Shown: piece after piece, positions 18,192-25,878 of the stretch
Position numbering within the stretch: the stretch's first letter is position 1
Layout of the letters: the number at the start of each line of letters is the position of its first letter
DNA from: Deltaproteobacteria bacterium
GTDB taxonomy: Bacteria; Desulfobacterota; Desulfobacteria; Desulfobacterales; Desulfosarcinaceae
Length of the DNA stretch: 64,000 nucleotides
Assembly: GCA_021824175.1 (NCBI GenBank)
Contig: JAKALP010000001.1
Span: 62,001-126,000 of the forward strand
Reading direction: 5' to 3'
Translations under genes and position numbers: made by a program
Notes under the pieces: generated by a model
What the model was told of the DNA's origin: nothing
Databases searched by the model: none
What the model saw: only the letters and a program-made list of their open reading frames with translations

Positions 18192-18362
18192 ATGCTCTAC
18201 TTCATTCTGATCGTTGGATTCATCGCGGTTTTCATATTCATCGGCTGGCGCATCTGGAAGATGAACTTTACCATTCAACCCCCCAAACCAGACCATTACG
18301 TATGTACCATCTGCAATGAACATCATTGTGATTGTCATAAAGAGCATTCAGGCACTGAGTAA
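18192..18362 (+). CDS. Small single-span membrane protein with C-terminal Cys/His cluster
   Basis: 56 residues: one hydrophobic span (LYFILIVGFIAVFIFIGW), then a basic stretch and YVCTICNEHHCDCHKEH, a likely metal-binding knot. An upstream TTG would add 12 residues that look unlike a start region, so the ATG at 18192 is chosen. I do not recognise the family. It lies between the epimerase and the nitroreductase in the same direction. Confidence 0.6.
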   Translation: MLYFILIVGFIAVFIFIGWRIWKMNFTIQPPKPDHYVCTICNEHHCDCHKEHSGTE

Positions 18363-18397
18363 TCCGCTGCCAACGGAAGAGAAGGAGGAGGAGCAGC

Positions 18398-18943
18398 ATG
18401 TCCGATCTGATGACTTTGATTCAGACCCGTCGAAGTATACGCAAATACGAAGACCGGCCGGTACCGGAGCAGGCCTTGCAGCAGATTCTGGAAGCTGTCA
18501 AGTGGGCCCCTTCCTGGGCCAACACACAGGTATGGGAAGTAATCGTGGTGAAAGAACTTGAGGCCAAGCAAAAACTTCAGGCCGCGCTGCCGCCCAAGGG
18601 CAACCCCGCCTCCAACGCCATGGTGCAGGCGCCGGTGGTGCTGGTGTTGTGCGCCAAGACCGGTTCGGCTGGCTTTTACAGCAATGCGGCCACCACCAAG
18701 TTCGGTGAGTGGATGATGTACGATCTGGGCATCGCCACCCAGAACATCTGCCTGATGGCCCACAGTCTGGGATTAGGCACCGTAGTGGTGGGGCTGTTCG
18801 ACCACAACAAGGCTGCCGAGGCCATGGGCGTGCCGGCCGGCTATGAACTGGTCACCATGATTCCTTTGGGCTACCCGGCCAAGAGCGGCTCGGCCCCCAA
18901 GCGTCGGGAAGTGACGGAGTTTACCCATCATGGGAAGTGGTAG
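18398..18943 (+). CDS. Nitroreductase-family FMN oxidoreductase
   Basis: A 181-residue single-domain nitroreductase. The FMN-phosphate contact RRSIRKYEDRPV is at the N-terminus, AVKWAPSWANTQVWEVIVV forms the second helix, and DLGIATQNICLMAHSLGLGT is the conserved C-terminal binding segment. It would reduce quinones, nitro compounds or flavins with NAD(P)H; the real substrate is unknown. A strong GGAGGAGGAG ribosome site precedes it. It is followed by octamer repeat units and then a larger relative of the same superfamily. Confidence 0.92.
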   Translation: MSDLMTLIQTRRSIRKYEDRPVPEQALQQILEAVKWAPSWANTQVWEVIVVKELEAKQKLQAALPPKGNPASNAMVQAPVVLVLCAKTGSAGFYSNAATTKFGEWMMYDLGIATQNICLMAHSLGLGTVVVGLFDHNKAAEAMGVPAGYELVTMIPLGYPAKSGSAPKRREVTEFTHHGKW

Positions 18944-18945
18944 AT

Positions 18946-18971
18946 GGTTGATTGGTTGATTCGTTGAGTGG
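18946..18971. repeat. TTGATT-type octamer units
   Basis: GGTTGATT GGTTGATT CGTTGAGT GG. The last 18 bases are identical to 32023-32040 in the hcp/hcpR cassette. A short inverted unit (GAATCAACGA, 19027-19036) lies 55 bases downstream, just before the SagB-type gene. Confidence 0.7.
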
Positions 18972-19054
18972 GGAAGCTTGATATGTCTTCCAATTTCTTC
19001 CACCGGATTATTGTTTGACCGCTCGGCGAATCAACGATGCTGTGGGAAAGATGA

Positions 19055-20674
19055 ATGAGCCAAGCCCAGGAAGTCATTAACTACCACGAAACCACCAAGC
19101 ATCACTTCCATCGTTACGCCCGTTCGGCCGGATATATGGATTGGGCCAATCAGCCCAATCCATTTCGTATATATGAGGGGGCCGAAGTCTTCCCGCTGCC
19201 GCTGTCCGGCGGCCAACTGGCGGATATCGCCTATCACCGCCTTTACTCTTCGGCTGATATACTCCCCCAGCCCTTGAATATCTCCTCCCTGGGTAGTTTT
19301 TTAGGGCTCTGTCTGGGGCTGTCGGCCTGGAAGGCGGCTGGCGGCAGCCGCTGGTCTTTGCGCATCAATCCATCTTCGGGCAACCTGCACCCCACCGAAG
19401 GCTATCTGATATTGCCGTCGTTGGGTGAACTGCCAAGCGGTATCTATCATTACAATGTCTTCCACCACGCATTGGAAAAGCGCATCGGACTGCCCGAAAA
19501 CGCTTGGCCTCTGCTGAAAACTCACTTTCAAGGCGCTGGATTTTTGGTGGTGTTAAGCTCCATCTTCTGGCGGGAATCGTGGAAGTACGGCGAGCGCGCC
19601 TATCGCTACTGCAACCTGGATGTGGGCCACGCCTTGGCGGCTTTGGCTTATGCCGCACGCGTGCATGGCTGGCGGCTTACTGCCATCACTGGTGCGGGTG
19701 ACGATCAAATCGCCGCGATGCTGGGTCTCGATCGGACACCATTTGAAGCATTGGAAGAAGAAGTGCCTGATCTGATGGCTTGGGTAGCAGTAGAAAATTG
19801 TTCCGTCGACATTTCTCAAACCCTGCCCGATGATTGGACGCGGATCTTTTCTTCCCTTAAAATGGATGGCCATCCCAACCGCTTGAGCCCCAGCACCGTG
19901 GATTGGTCCATTATCTACCGCACCGAGGCAGTGGCCCGCAAGCCGCCCACGCCGGCTATGGTCTATCATCCAACCGATCGGCCCGTATTTTTCGCGCCTC
20001 CGTCAACATGCCAAGCAGTCGACGTGATCCGCCGGCGCCGCAGTGCCACGGCCTTTGATCCACGCAAGAATGCCACCCGCGAAGCATTTCTATCCCTTCT
20101 GGAACGCACCCTGGCCCGGCCGGGGGCGCCGCCCTTCGATGCGGCGCTCATGGGACCGGCGGTTGATTTGCTGCTCTTTGTTCATCGCGTGGCGGATGTC
20201 GATCCTGGGCTTTACTTCCTGATTCGTTCCGGTGAAGATCTCGCTCCGTTCAAATCCATTTTTAACTCCTCTTTTCTCTGGCGGCCGGCCCATCCCGGTC
20301 TGCCCCTGTGGCAACTCAGCCAGGGCGAAGTCACGCTGGAAGCCTTGGAGGTAAGCTGTCATCAGGAGATCGCCGGCCACAGCGCCTTTGCCCTGGCCAT
20401 GTTGGCTCCTTTGAAGCAAATGGTAGCGGACCGGCCCTATCTTTATCGTCACCTGCATTGGGAGTGCGGCATGATCGGCCAGGTGCTCTATCTGGAGGCC
20501 GAAGCGCAGGGAATGCGCGGCACGGGCATCGGCTGTTTTTTCGATGATGCCGTCACCGAGTTGCTGGGCGTCAAGGACGAGGCCCTGAACAGCCTCTACC
20601 ATTTCACCATCGGCCATGCTTTGGAAGATCAGCGGATTCAAACTTTGCCGGCTTATCACCATCTGGTTCGTTGA
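19055..20674 (+). CDS. Two-domain SagB/ThcOx-type nitroreductase-like oxidoreductase
   Basis: 539 residues with two nitroreductase-fold halves. The N-terminal half has SLRINPSSGNLHPTEGYLIL and YRYCNLDVGHALAALAYAA. The C-terminal half restarts near residue 320 with DVIRRRRSATAFDPRKNATR and ends with LYLEAEAQGMRGTGIGCFFDD. SagB-type domains include azoline dehydrogenases of peptide natural products, but no precursor peptide or cyclodehydratase is adjacent. The family of stand-alone double-domain versions has no assigned substrate. It follows another nitroreductase and may belong to the same redox cluster. Confidence 0.85.
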   Translation: MSQAQEVINYHETTKHHFHRYARSAGYMDWANQPNPFRIYEGAEVFPLPLSGGQLADIAYHRLYSSADILPQPLNISSLGSFLGLCLGLSAWKAAGGSRWSLRINPSSGNLHPTEGYLILPSLGELPSGIYHYNVFHHALEKRIGLPENAWPLLKTHFQGAGFLVVLSSIFWRESWKYGERAYRYCNLDVGHALAALAYAARVHGWRLTAITGAGDDQIAAMLGLDRTPFEALEEEVPDLMAWVAVENCSVDISQTLPDDWTRIFSSLKMDGHPNRLSPSTVDWSIIYRTEAVARKPPTPAMVYHPTDRPVFFAPPSTCQAVDVIRRRRSATAFDPRKNATREAFLSLLERTLARPGAPPFDAALMGPAVDLLLFVHRVADVDPGLYFLIRSGEDLAPFKSIFNSSFLWRPAHPGLPLWQLSQGEVTLEALEVSCHQEIAGHSAFALAMLAPLKQMVADRPYLYRHLHWECGMIGQVLYLEAEAQGMRGTGIGCFFDDAVTELLGVKDEALNSLYHFTIGHALEDQRIQTLPAYHHLVR

Positions 20675-20849
20675 ATAGTTGTTCGATTACCCGGTGATCA
20701 GGTTGATCGGTTACTCAATCTTTTGGTTGTATTAAGCCATCCCAAATTTGCCAAGCCCGGCCCCCGCCCCTATATTCTCACCGCAAGCAACTGATCGGCC
20801 GTGGATATTGTCGTTCTTTTAGCTTTAACCCCTTAAAAGGAAGGCGCCC

Positions 20850-22703
20850 ATGCCCAATCGCCTCATCAAAGAACTTAGTCCTTATTTATTGCAGCATGCT
20901 CACAACCCCGTGGATTGGTATGCCTGGGGACTCGAAGCATTCGAAGCGGCCCGGCGCGAAGATAAACCCATCTTTCTCTCCATCGGCTATGCCACCTGCC
21001 ACTGGTGCCACGTGATGGAGCGCGAATCCTTTGAAGATAACGAGGCGGCGACGGCGCTGAACCAAAGTTTCATTTGCATTAAAGTGGACCGCGAGGAGCG
21101 GCCGGACATCGACGCAGTTTACATGGCCGCCTGTCAAATGGTCACCGGCTCTGGCGGCTGGCCCCTGACCATTGTCATGACCCCTGAGAAGAAGCCGTTC
21201 TTCGCGGCCACTTATCTGCCCAAACAGAGCATGATGGGGCGCCTGGGGCTGCTGGATCTGTGCGAGCGGATTCACCAATTGTGGGCACGGGAACGCGGCC
21301 GAGTCTTGGAATCGGCCCAGGTGCTCAGCGGCCACCTGGCTGGCGCCTTTGAGTTTGAAAGGGGATCGGACCTGCAGCCGGATTTGGGCCTAATCGATCA
21401 GGCGGTTCAAGGCATCACCAGCCGGTTTGATGCCCAATTCGGCGGCTTTGACGGCGCGCCCAAATTTCCCACTGCCCACCGGCTGCTCTTTCTTATGAAT
21501 GTCTACCAACGCCAGCGCCGATCCAGCCTATTGGATATGATCAGTCAGACCCTGACCGCCATGCGCCTGGGCGGCCTGTGGGACCATGTGGGTTTCGGTT
21601 TTCACCGCTATGCCACCGACCGCCAATGGCTGCTACCCCATTTTGAGAAGATGCTTTATGACCAGGCCCTGCTGGCCATGGCCTATCTCAAAGGGTTCGA
21701 GTTGACGGGCAATGAGTTGTTCGCCCAGACAGCCCGGCAGATCTTCACCTATGTGCTGCGGGACATGACCGACAACCAGGGCGGCTTTTACACGGCTGAA
21801 GACGCCGACAGCGAAGGTGAAGAGGGCAAATTCTACATCTGGTCCCAGCATGAATTCGACGAGATATTGGCCCCTGAAGCAAATGCACTTCCCTGGACAA
21901 AGATTTTCAATCTTCATCCGGACGGCAATTTCCACGACGAAGCCACTCGTAGTAAAACCGGTTTGAATATCCTGCACTTGACCCGACCGTGGGAAGCGTG
22001 GGCCGAGAGCCTGAACACCGCACCCCAAGAACTTTCAAAGCAGTGGGAAGTGCTTCGCCAACGCCTCTTTGACATCCGAAAGCAAAGGATCGCTCCCTTA
22101 AAGGACGATAAAATCCTCACCGACTGGAACGGTTTGATGATCGCGGCCCTGGCCCAGGGCGCCGGCGTGCTCAAGGAGAAGACCTATTTGGATGCGGCCC
22201 ACAAGGCGGCCGAGTTTATTCTGGGCTATTTACGGGACGATCAGGGCCGGCTAAGGCACCGCTGCCGCTCCGGGCAGGCGGCCATCAACGCCACGGCCAA
22301 CGATTATGCCTGCCTGATTTGGGGGCTCTTGGAACTTCACCGCGCCGATGGCAACCCGCGGTGGAGCGATTCCGCGGTCTCCTTGCAGCAAGCCATGACC
22401 CACTTTTTTTGGGATCAGGAAAAGGGCGGATTCTTCCTCTCCCACGTCGAGCAGCATGAGCTGCCGGTGCGTCCCAAGGAGATCTATGACGGCGCCCTGC
22501 CATCGGCCAATGCCGTGGCCTTGCATAATCTGTTGGAATTGCATAGGTTCGCAGGCGAGTCGCGGTACTTAGATCAGGCCCGGCAATTGATCCAGGCTTT
22601 CGGTGGCTCGGTGCAGCGCCAGCCATCGGCTTTTCTCCACACTTTGGACGGTTGGGCGAAGTATATTGAGGGGGTTGGCGAAAGGGGAGCAGAGAAGGTT
22701 TAA
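20850..22703 (+). CDS. DUF255 thioredoxin-like protein (YyaL / SPATA20 family)
   Basis: A 617-residue protein. The N-terminal thioredoxin-like domain has the diagnostic [14 protein letters not shown], with the CxxC being C-H-W-C. The conserved [16 protein letters not shown] opens the protein. The remaining 450 residues form an alpha/alpha-barrel as in N-acylglucosamine epimerase-like folds ([38 protein letters not shown]). The reaction is not known. AAGGAAGG lies seven bases before the ATG. Length is slightly shorter than many family members but the C-terminus looks complete. Confidence 0.93.
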   Translation: MPNRLIKELSPYLLQHAHNPVDWYAWGLEAFEAARREDKPIFLSIGYATCHWCHVMERESFEDNEAATALNQSFICIKVDREERPDIDAVYMAACQMVTGSGGWPLTIVMTPEKKPFFAATYLPKQSMMGRLGLLDLCERIHQLWARERGRVLESAQVLSGHLAGAFEFERGSDLQPDLGLIDQAVQGITSRFDAQFGGFDGAPKFPTAHRLLFLMNVYQRQRRSSLLDMISQTLTAMRLGGLWDHVGFGFHRYATDRQWLLPHFEKMLYDQALLAMAYLKGFELTGNELFAQTARQIFTYVLRDMTDNQGGFYTAEDADSEGEEGKFYIWSQHEFDEILAPEANALPWTKIFNLHPDGNFHDEATRSKTGLNILHLTRPWEAWAESLNTAPQELSKQWEVLRQRLFDIRKQRIAPLKDDKILTDWNGLMIAALAQGAGVLKEKTYLDAAHKAAEFILGYLRDDQGRLRHRCRSGQAAINATANDYACLIWGLLELHRADGNPRWSDSAVSLQQAMTHFFWDQEKGGFFLSHVEQHELPVRPKEIYDGALPSANAVALHNLLELHRFAGESRYLDQARQLIQAFGGSVQRQPSAFLHTLDGWAKYIEGVGERGAEKV

Positions 22704-22777
22704 GGTGGAAGGCAAAAGATAAAAGGTATAAGGGAAGCAGAATTTCTGATATATTGCTGAACGTTCGGAAATGAGCT

Positions 22778-22800
22778 CCCTCTCCCCCATGGGGAGAGGG
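22778..22800. repeat. REP-like palindrome CCCTCTCCCC-CAT-GGGGAGAGGG
   Basis: Perfect 10-base arms around CAT, followed by TCGGGATGAGG. This form is widespread as an interspersed palindrome in many bacterial genomes. It may act as a transcription stop after the DUF255 gene. The bases around it hold AAGGTNN-like degenerate repetition (22690-22735). Confidence 0.7.
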
Positions 22801-22894
22801 TCGGGATGAGGCGGCGGTCTATTACTGTATATTGGTTTTTTGTCTTTAAAGTATAAGATACAAGGTAGAATAAAAATAGAGGAGAAATTCGTCT

Positions 22895-23698
22895 ATGGCT
22901 CTCAAATCCATCAGTCCGGAAAAACTGCGTCAGTACATCCAATCCCATCATGAAAAAAGCTATCTGCTGGTGGACGTGCGCCAGCCGGAAGAGTATCAGC
23001 AGAGCCATATCCCCGGCGCACGACTGCTGCCGCTGCCCGAGTTGGGACGATCCCTGGAGCAGTTAACTTCAAATCAGGAACTGGTGTTTTACTGCCGCAG
23101 CGGCGGCCGTTCCATGGCCGCCGCGGCCATGACTGAAGAAGAGGGATTCAAGGGCACCATTTACAACCTGACCGGCGGCATGCTGGCCTGGGATGGGGCC
23201 AGTCTGACGGATTTCCCCAGAGTGGCGCTGTTTGCCGGGCAGCATGGCGTTGAGAAGTACAAGACCGCCATGAACCTGGAAAAGGGTGCCCAAATCTTCT
23301 ACCAGACCATCGCCCGCGACCATGCCGACCAGCCATGGTCCCACACCTTTGCCCAACTGGCCCAAGCGGAAGAAGCCCACGCCAAATCGGTGTATCGCCA
23401 TTGGCAACAGGCCGGTGATCTGGTTGAGCCCTTTGAGTCGATTTATAACGGACTTTCCGGTGAGGTCCTGGAAGGCGGCCTGCCCCTGAAAGCTGCTCTG
23501 CAAAAAATAACGGCGGTTGGAAAAGATGTTTGCCTGCGGGCCATGGAGATGGCCTTGCAGATCGAATACGCCGCCTTTGATCTCTACCGCAGCCTGGCCC
23601 ATCAATCCGATACAAAGGCGAGCCAAGAGGCTTTCCTACAACTATCCCAGGCCGAAAAGGCCCATATGCAGATCCTGATTACAGCTTTGGATAAATGA
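22895..23698 (+). CDS. Rhodanese-rubrerythrin (ferritin-like) fusion protein
   Basis: 267 residues. Residues 1-110 are a rhodanese domain with LVDVRQPEEYQQSHIPGAR and the active-site loop VFYCRSGGRS, whose Cys would carry the persulfide. Residues 125-267 are a ferritin-like four-helix domain with two ExxH pairs (AEEAH, AEKAH) and matching glutamates in LEKGAQIFYQ and ALQIEYAAFDLY, so the di-iron ligands look complete. No rubredoxin tail is present. A role linking sulfane sulfur and peroxide or iron chemistry is inference. GGAG precedes the ATG. Such fusions are known in anaerobes. Confidence 0.9.
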   Translation: MALKSISPEKLRQYIQSHHEKSYLLVDVRQPEEYQQSHIPGARLLPLPELGRSLEQLTSNQELVFYCRSGGRSMAAAAMTEEEGFKGTIYNLTGGMLAWDGASLTDFPRVALFAGQHGVEKYKTAMNLEKGAQIFYQTIARDHADQPWSHTFAQLAQAEEAHAKSVYRHWQQAGDLVEPFESIYNGLSGEVLEGGLPLKAALQKITAVGKDVCLRAMEMALQIEYAAFDLYRSLAHQSDTKASQEAFLQLSQAEKAHMQILITALDK

Positions 23699-23715
23699 GT
23701 TGTTGGGTTTGTGGG

Positions 23716-23876
23716 TTTGGGGACGCCCTTAACGTGCGGCCGGGCAAGGTCGTAGTAGGCGTTGTTTGGGGACGCCCTTAACGTGCGGCCGGGCAAGGTC
23801 GTAGTAGTCCAGCGGGTGAGACGCCCGGGCGTTGTTGTTTGGGGACGCCCTTAACTTATTAACTTGGTATTGACAC
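23716..23876. repeat. REP cluster: three copies of GGGGACGCCCTTAAC
   Basis: Copies lie at 23719-23733, 23768-23782 and 23841-23855. The first two are part of a 43-base exact direct repeat with 49-base period (23716-23758 and 23765-23807). The third copy begins a 36-base segment (23841-23876) that recurs with one mismatch at 24765-24800, at the left end of the transposase element. These appear to be the REP sequences mobilised by that transposase. Confidence 0.85.
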
Positions 23877-24071
23877 ACAACCGTAACAGGTTAGATCCCC
23901 CCCCCTCCAAATCACGACCTACTCGGGGTCAAGATAAATCATTGTGCAAGGCAGCCTGAGCTGACGATGTCGAAGCAGTCAAAAGAGTCCGCAAAAACTG
24001 TCGTGGGTCTTCTGCCTGTCTTCTCGCCGTTTGCACCAGGCCCAAAAAATTGCTTGATGGCTTCTAATTCC
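23877..24071. other. Gene-free stretch between REP cluster and toxin-antitoxin promoter
   Basis: No convincing coding frame. A short minus-strand frame here has no ribosome site or recognisable motif. The stretch shows no further copy of the REP. Confidence 0.4.
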
Positions 24072-24123
24072 TTGACAAAGAAACGATTATAAGTATTACT
24101 ATTACTGGTAATACTTATAATCG
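24072..24123 (+). promoter_or_regulatory. Promoter with overlapping 16-bp inverted repeat operator (toxin-antitoxin)
   Basis: TTGACA (24072-24077) and TATTAC (24094-24099) with 16-base spacing form a sigma-70-like promoter. An exact inverted repeat covers the -10: CGATTATAAGTATTAC (24084-24099) and its reverse complement (24108-24123), spacer 8 bases. The right arm abuts the GGAGG ribosome site of the antitoxin. This is the expected layout for autoregulation by an AbrB-type antitoxin. Confidence 0.8.
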
Positions 24124-24133
24124 GAGGTGCTTT

Positions 24134-24361
24134 ATGAAGGTAACGATCAAAGGGCAGGTCACAATTCCACAAGATGTTCGCGAAAAACTTAAGATAACTC
24201 CTGCAACTGAAATAGATTTTTTAGAAGAAAAAGGCCGATTCTATATCGTGAAAAGGGCCGGCGAGCCCAATAAAACAGGCAAATTTCATAAATTGAGGGG
24301 CATAGCGAACGTTAAAATGAGGACTGATGAGATAATGGCCTTGACTAGAGGAAAAAAATGA
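24134..24361 (+). CDS. AbrB/MazE-type (SpoVT-AbrB) antitoxin
   Basis: 75 residues with the swapped-hairpin domain at the start (MKVTIKGQVTIPQDVREKL, then KITPATEIDFLEE). The GQVTIP motif is standard. The C-terminal tail would bind and block the toxin. GGAGG lies seven bases before the ATG. The stop overlaps the toxin ATG by four bases (ATGA). The upstream palindrome is its probable operator. Confidence 0.9.
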   Translation: MKVTIKGQVTIPQDVREKLKITPATEIDFLEEKGRFYIVKRAGEPNKTGKFHKLRGIANVKMRTDEIMALTRGKK

Positions 24362-24762
24362 GAGGTGTTCTTGTCGATTCGAATGTGATTCTGGACGTTT
24401 TTCTTAATGATCCGAAATGGGCGGATTGGTCCGAATCCAAATTGCAGGAGTATAGTGATTCGACCTCCTTATTTATCAACGCAGTCATCTATTCTGAAAT
24501 TTCAATTGGTTTTGAATTAATAGAGGACTTGGAGATTGCTATCGCCAAGGCCGGCTTCCGATTGTTGGAAATTCCGAAAGAAGCACTCTTTTTAGCAGGA
24601 AAAGCCTACCTTAAATATAAAAGAAGGCAGGGCGTGAAAGAGACGCCATTGCCGGATTTTTTCATTGGAGCGCAAGCGGCCGTATTAAGCTTAGACCTAT
24701 TAACCAGGGATGTTTCAAGATATCGAACCTATTTTCCCACGGTCAAATTACTAATGCCATAA
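24358..24762 (+). CDS. vapC: VapC-type PIN-domain toxin
   Basis: 134 residues of PIN fold. Acidic metal-binding positions are visible in GVLVDSNVILDVF (first Asp), INAVIYSEISIGF (Glu), LPDFFIGAQA (Asp) and LLTRDVSRYRTYFP (Asp). VapC toxins cleave RNA, often tRNA; the target here is unknown. It is translationally coupled to the antitoxin. Codon use looks more AT-rich than in the neighbours, which fits an acquired module. Confidence 0.92.
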   Translation: MRGVLVDSNVILDVFLNDPKWADWSESKLQEYSDSTSLFINAVIYSEISIGFELIEDLEIAIAKAGFRLLEIPKEALFLAGKAYLKYKRRQGVKETPLPDFFIGAQAAVLSLDLLTRDVSRYRTYFPTVKLLMP

Positions 24763-24764
24763 TC

Positions 24765-25854
24765 GGGGACGCCCTTAACTTATTAACTTTGTATTGACAC
24801 TCAGCTACAGGCCTGCTACGTTCCTGGCATGCCAAGAAAAGCCCGCATAGATGCAGCCGGAGTCCTGCATCATATCATTGCGCGCGGCATCGAGCGGCGC
24901 AAGATATTCATTGACGACCAGGACCGGTACGATTTTCTGGAGCGTATCGGTCCTATCCTCGAACAGACCCAGGCCGCCTGCTATGCCTGGGCCTTGATGC
25001 CCAACCATTTTCATCTGCTGCTGCGCACGGGATCATATCCAGTGGCCACGGTGATGCGGCGGCTGCTCACCGGGTATGCGGCCGGCTTTAACCGGCGCCA
25101 TTGCAGGCATGGCCATCTCTTTCAAAACCGCTACAAATCCATTCTTTGCCAGGAAGATGCCTACTTCCTGGAGCTGGTGCGGTACATCCACCTCAATCCA
25201 TTGCGGGCGCGCTTGGTGAACGACCTGGATGCCTTGAACCGATATCCATTTTCCGGACATAGCGCTTTATTGGGAAGACATGAGCAGGCTTGGCAGCATA
25301 CCCAAGCTGTGCTCTCCCATTTCAGCCCAAAAGCGATAGCCGCCCGAAAGCACTATTTGGCATTTGTGGCTAAAGGCATTGATCAGGGTAAACGACCGGA
25401 ACTTACCGGCGGCGGTCTGGTGCGCAGCGCCGGCGGATGGTCGGCGGTCAGCGCGATGCGCAAAGCCGATTCCCATATGAAAAGCGATGAGCGCATTCTG
25501 GGCGATGGCGATTTTGTCGCTCAAATCTTGGCCCAAGCCAATGAGGCTCTGGAGAAAAAGTATGAGCTGAAGGCCGCTGGCATCGATATTGGTTACATTG
25601 CCCAACGTGTGGCGCATCTGTTGGACATGCCTGTTGAAGAGGTGTGGCTGGAGGGTCGCTACCAGAAGCTCGTCAAAGCCCGCAGTCTTTTATGCTTCTG
25701 GGCCGTGCGCGAGTTGGGGATGAGCATGACCGCTCTGGGGCGCATGCTGAAAATTTCCACCGTAGCTGTGAGCAAAGCCGTTCATCGGGGGGCAGGGATT
25801 GCTGCTGCAGAAGAATATCGCCTCAGGATAAGTTAAAAAGTTAAGGGCGTCCCC
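24765..25854 (+). mobile_element. RAYT element bounded by inverted REP sequences
   Basis: GGGGACGCCCTTAAC at 24765-24779 on the left and its exact reverse complement at 25840-25854 on the right bracket a Y1 transposase gene. The right copy begins just after the transposase stop and lies directly before the histidine kinase gene. This is the layout of a REP-associated tyrosine transposase unit. A sigma-70-like pair, TTGACA (24794-24799) and TACGTT (24817-24822), lies inside the left end. Confidence 0.85.
24829..25836 (+). CDS. REP-associated tyrosine transposase (RAYT, Y1_Tnp)
   Basis: 335 residues. The N-terminal Y1 domain starts MPRKARIDAAGVLHHIIARG and has the HUH motif in MPNHFHLLLRTG. 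The tyrosine helix is FLELVRYIHLNPLRARLV. The C-terminal half carries a DnaA-like or HTH region (LARSLLCFWAVREL-type segment; LGRMLKISTVAVSKAVHRG), as in the long RAYT forms. RAYT proteins cut single-stranded REP hairpins and are thought to spread them. The protein seems intact. The ATG lies only six bases after a possible -10 box. Confidence 0.92.
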   Translation: MPRKARIDAAGVLHHIIARGIERRKIFIDDQDRYDFLERIGPILEQTQAACYAWALMPNHFHLLLRTGSYPVATVMRRLLTGYAAGFNRRHCRHGHLFQNRYKSILCQEDAYFLELVRYIHLNPLRARLVNDLDALNRYPFSGHSALLGRHEQAWQHTQAVLSHFSPKAIAARKHYLAFVAKGIDQGKRPELTGGGLVRSAGGWSAVSAMRKADSHMKSDERILGDGDFVAQILAQANEALEKKYELKAAGIDIGYIAQRVAHLLDMPVEEVWLEGRYQKLVKARSLLCFWAVRELGMSMTALGRMLKISTVAVSKAVHRGAGIAAAEEYRLRIS

Positions 25855-25878
25855 TTATTGTGTGGAGGCCGCAACCAT

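Noticed and set aside
22778-22800. Novel regulatory palindrome after the DUF255 gene
   Set aside because: This CCCTCTCCCC-type palindrome is a common interspersed element in many genomes.
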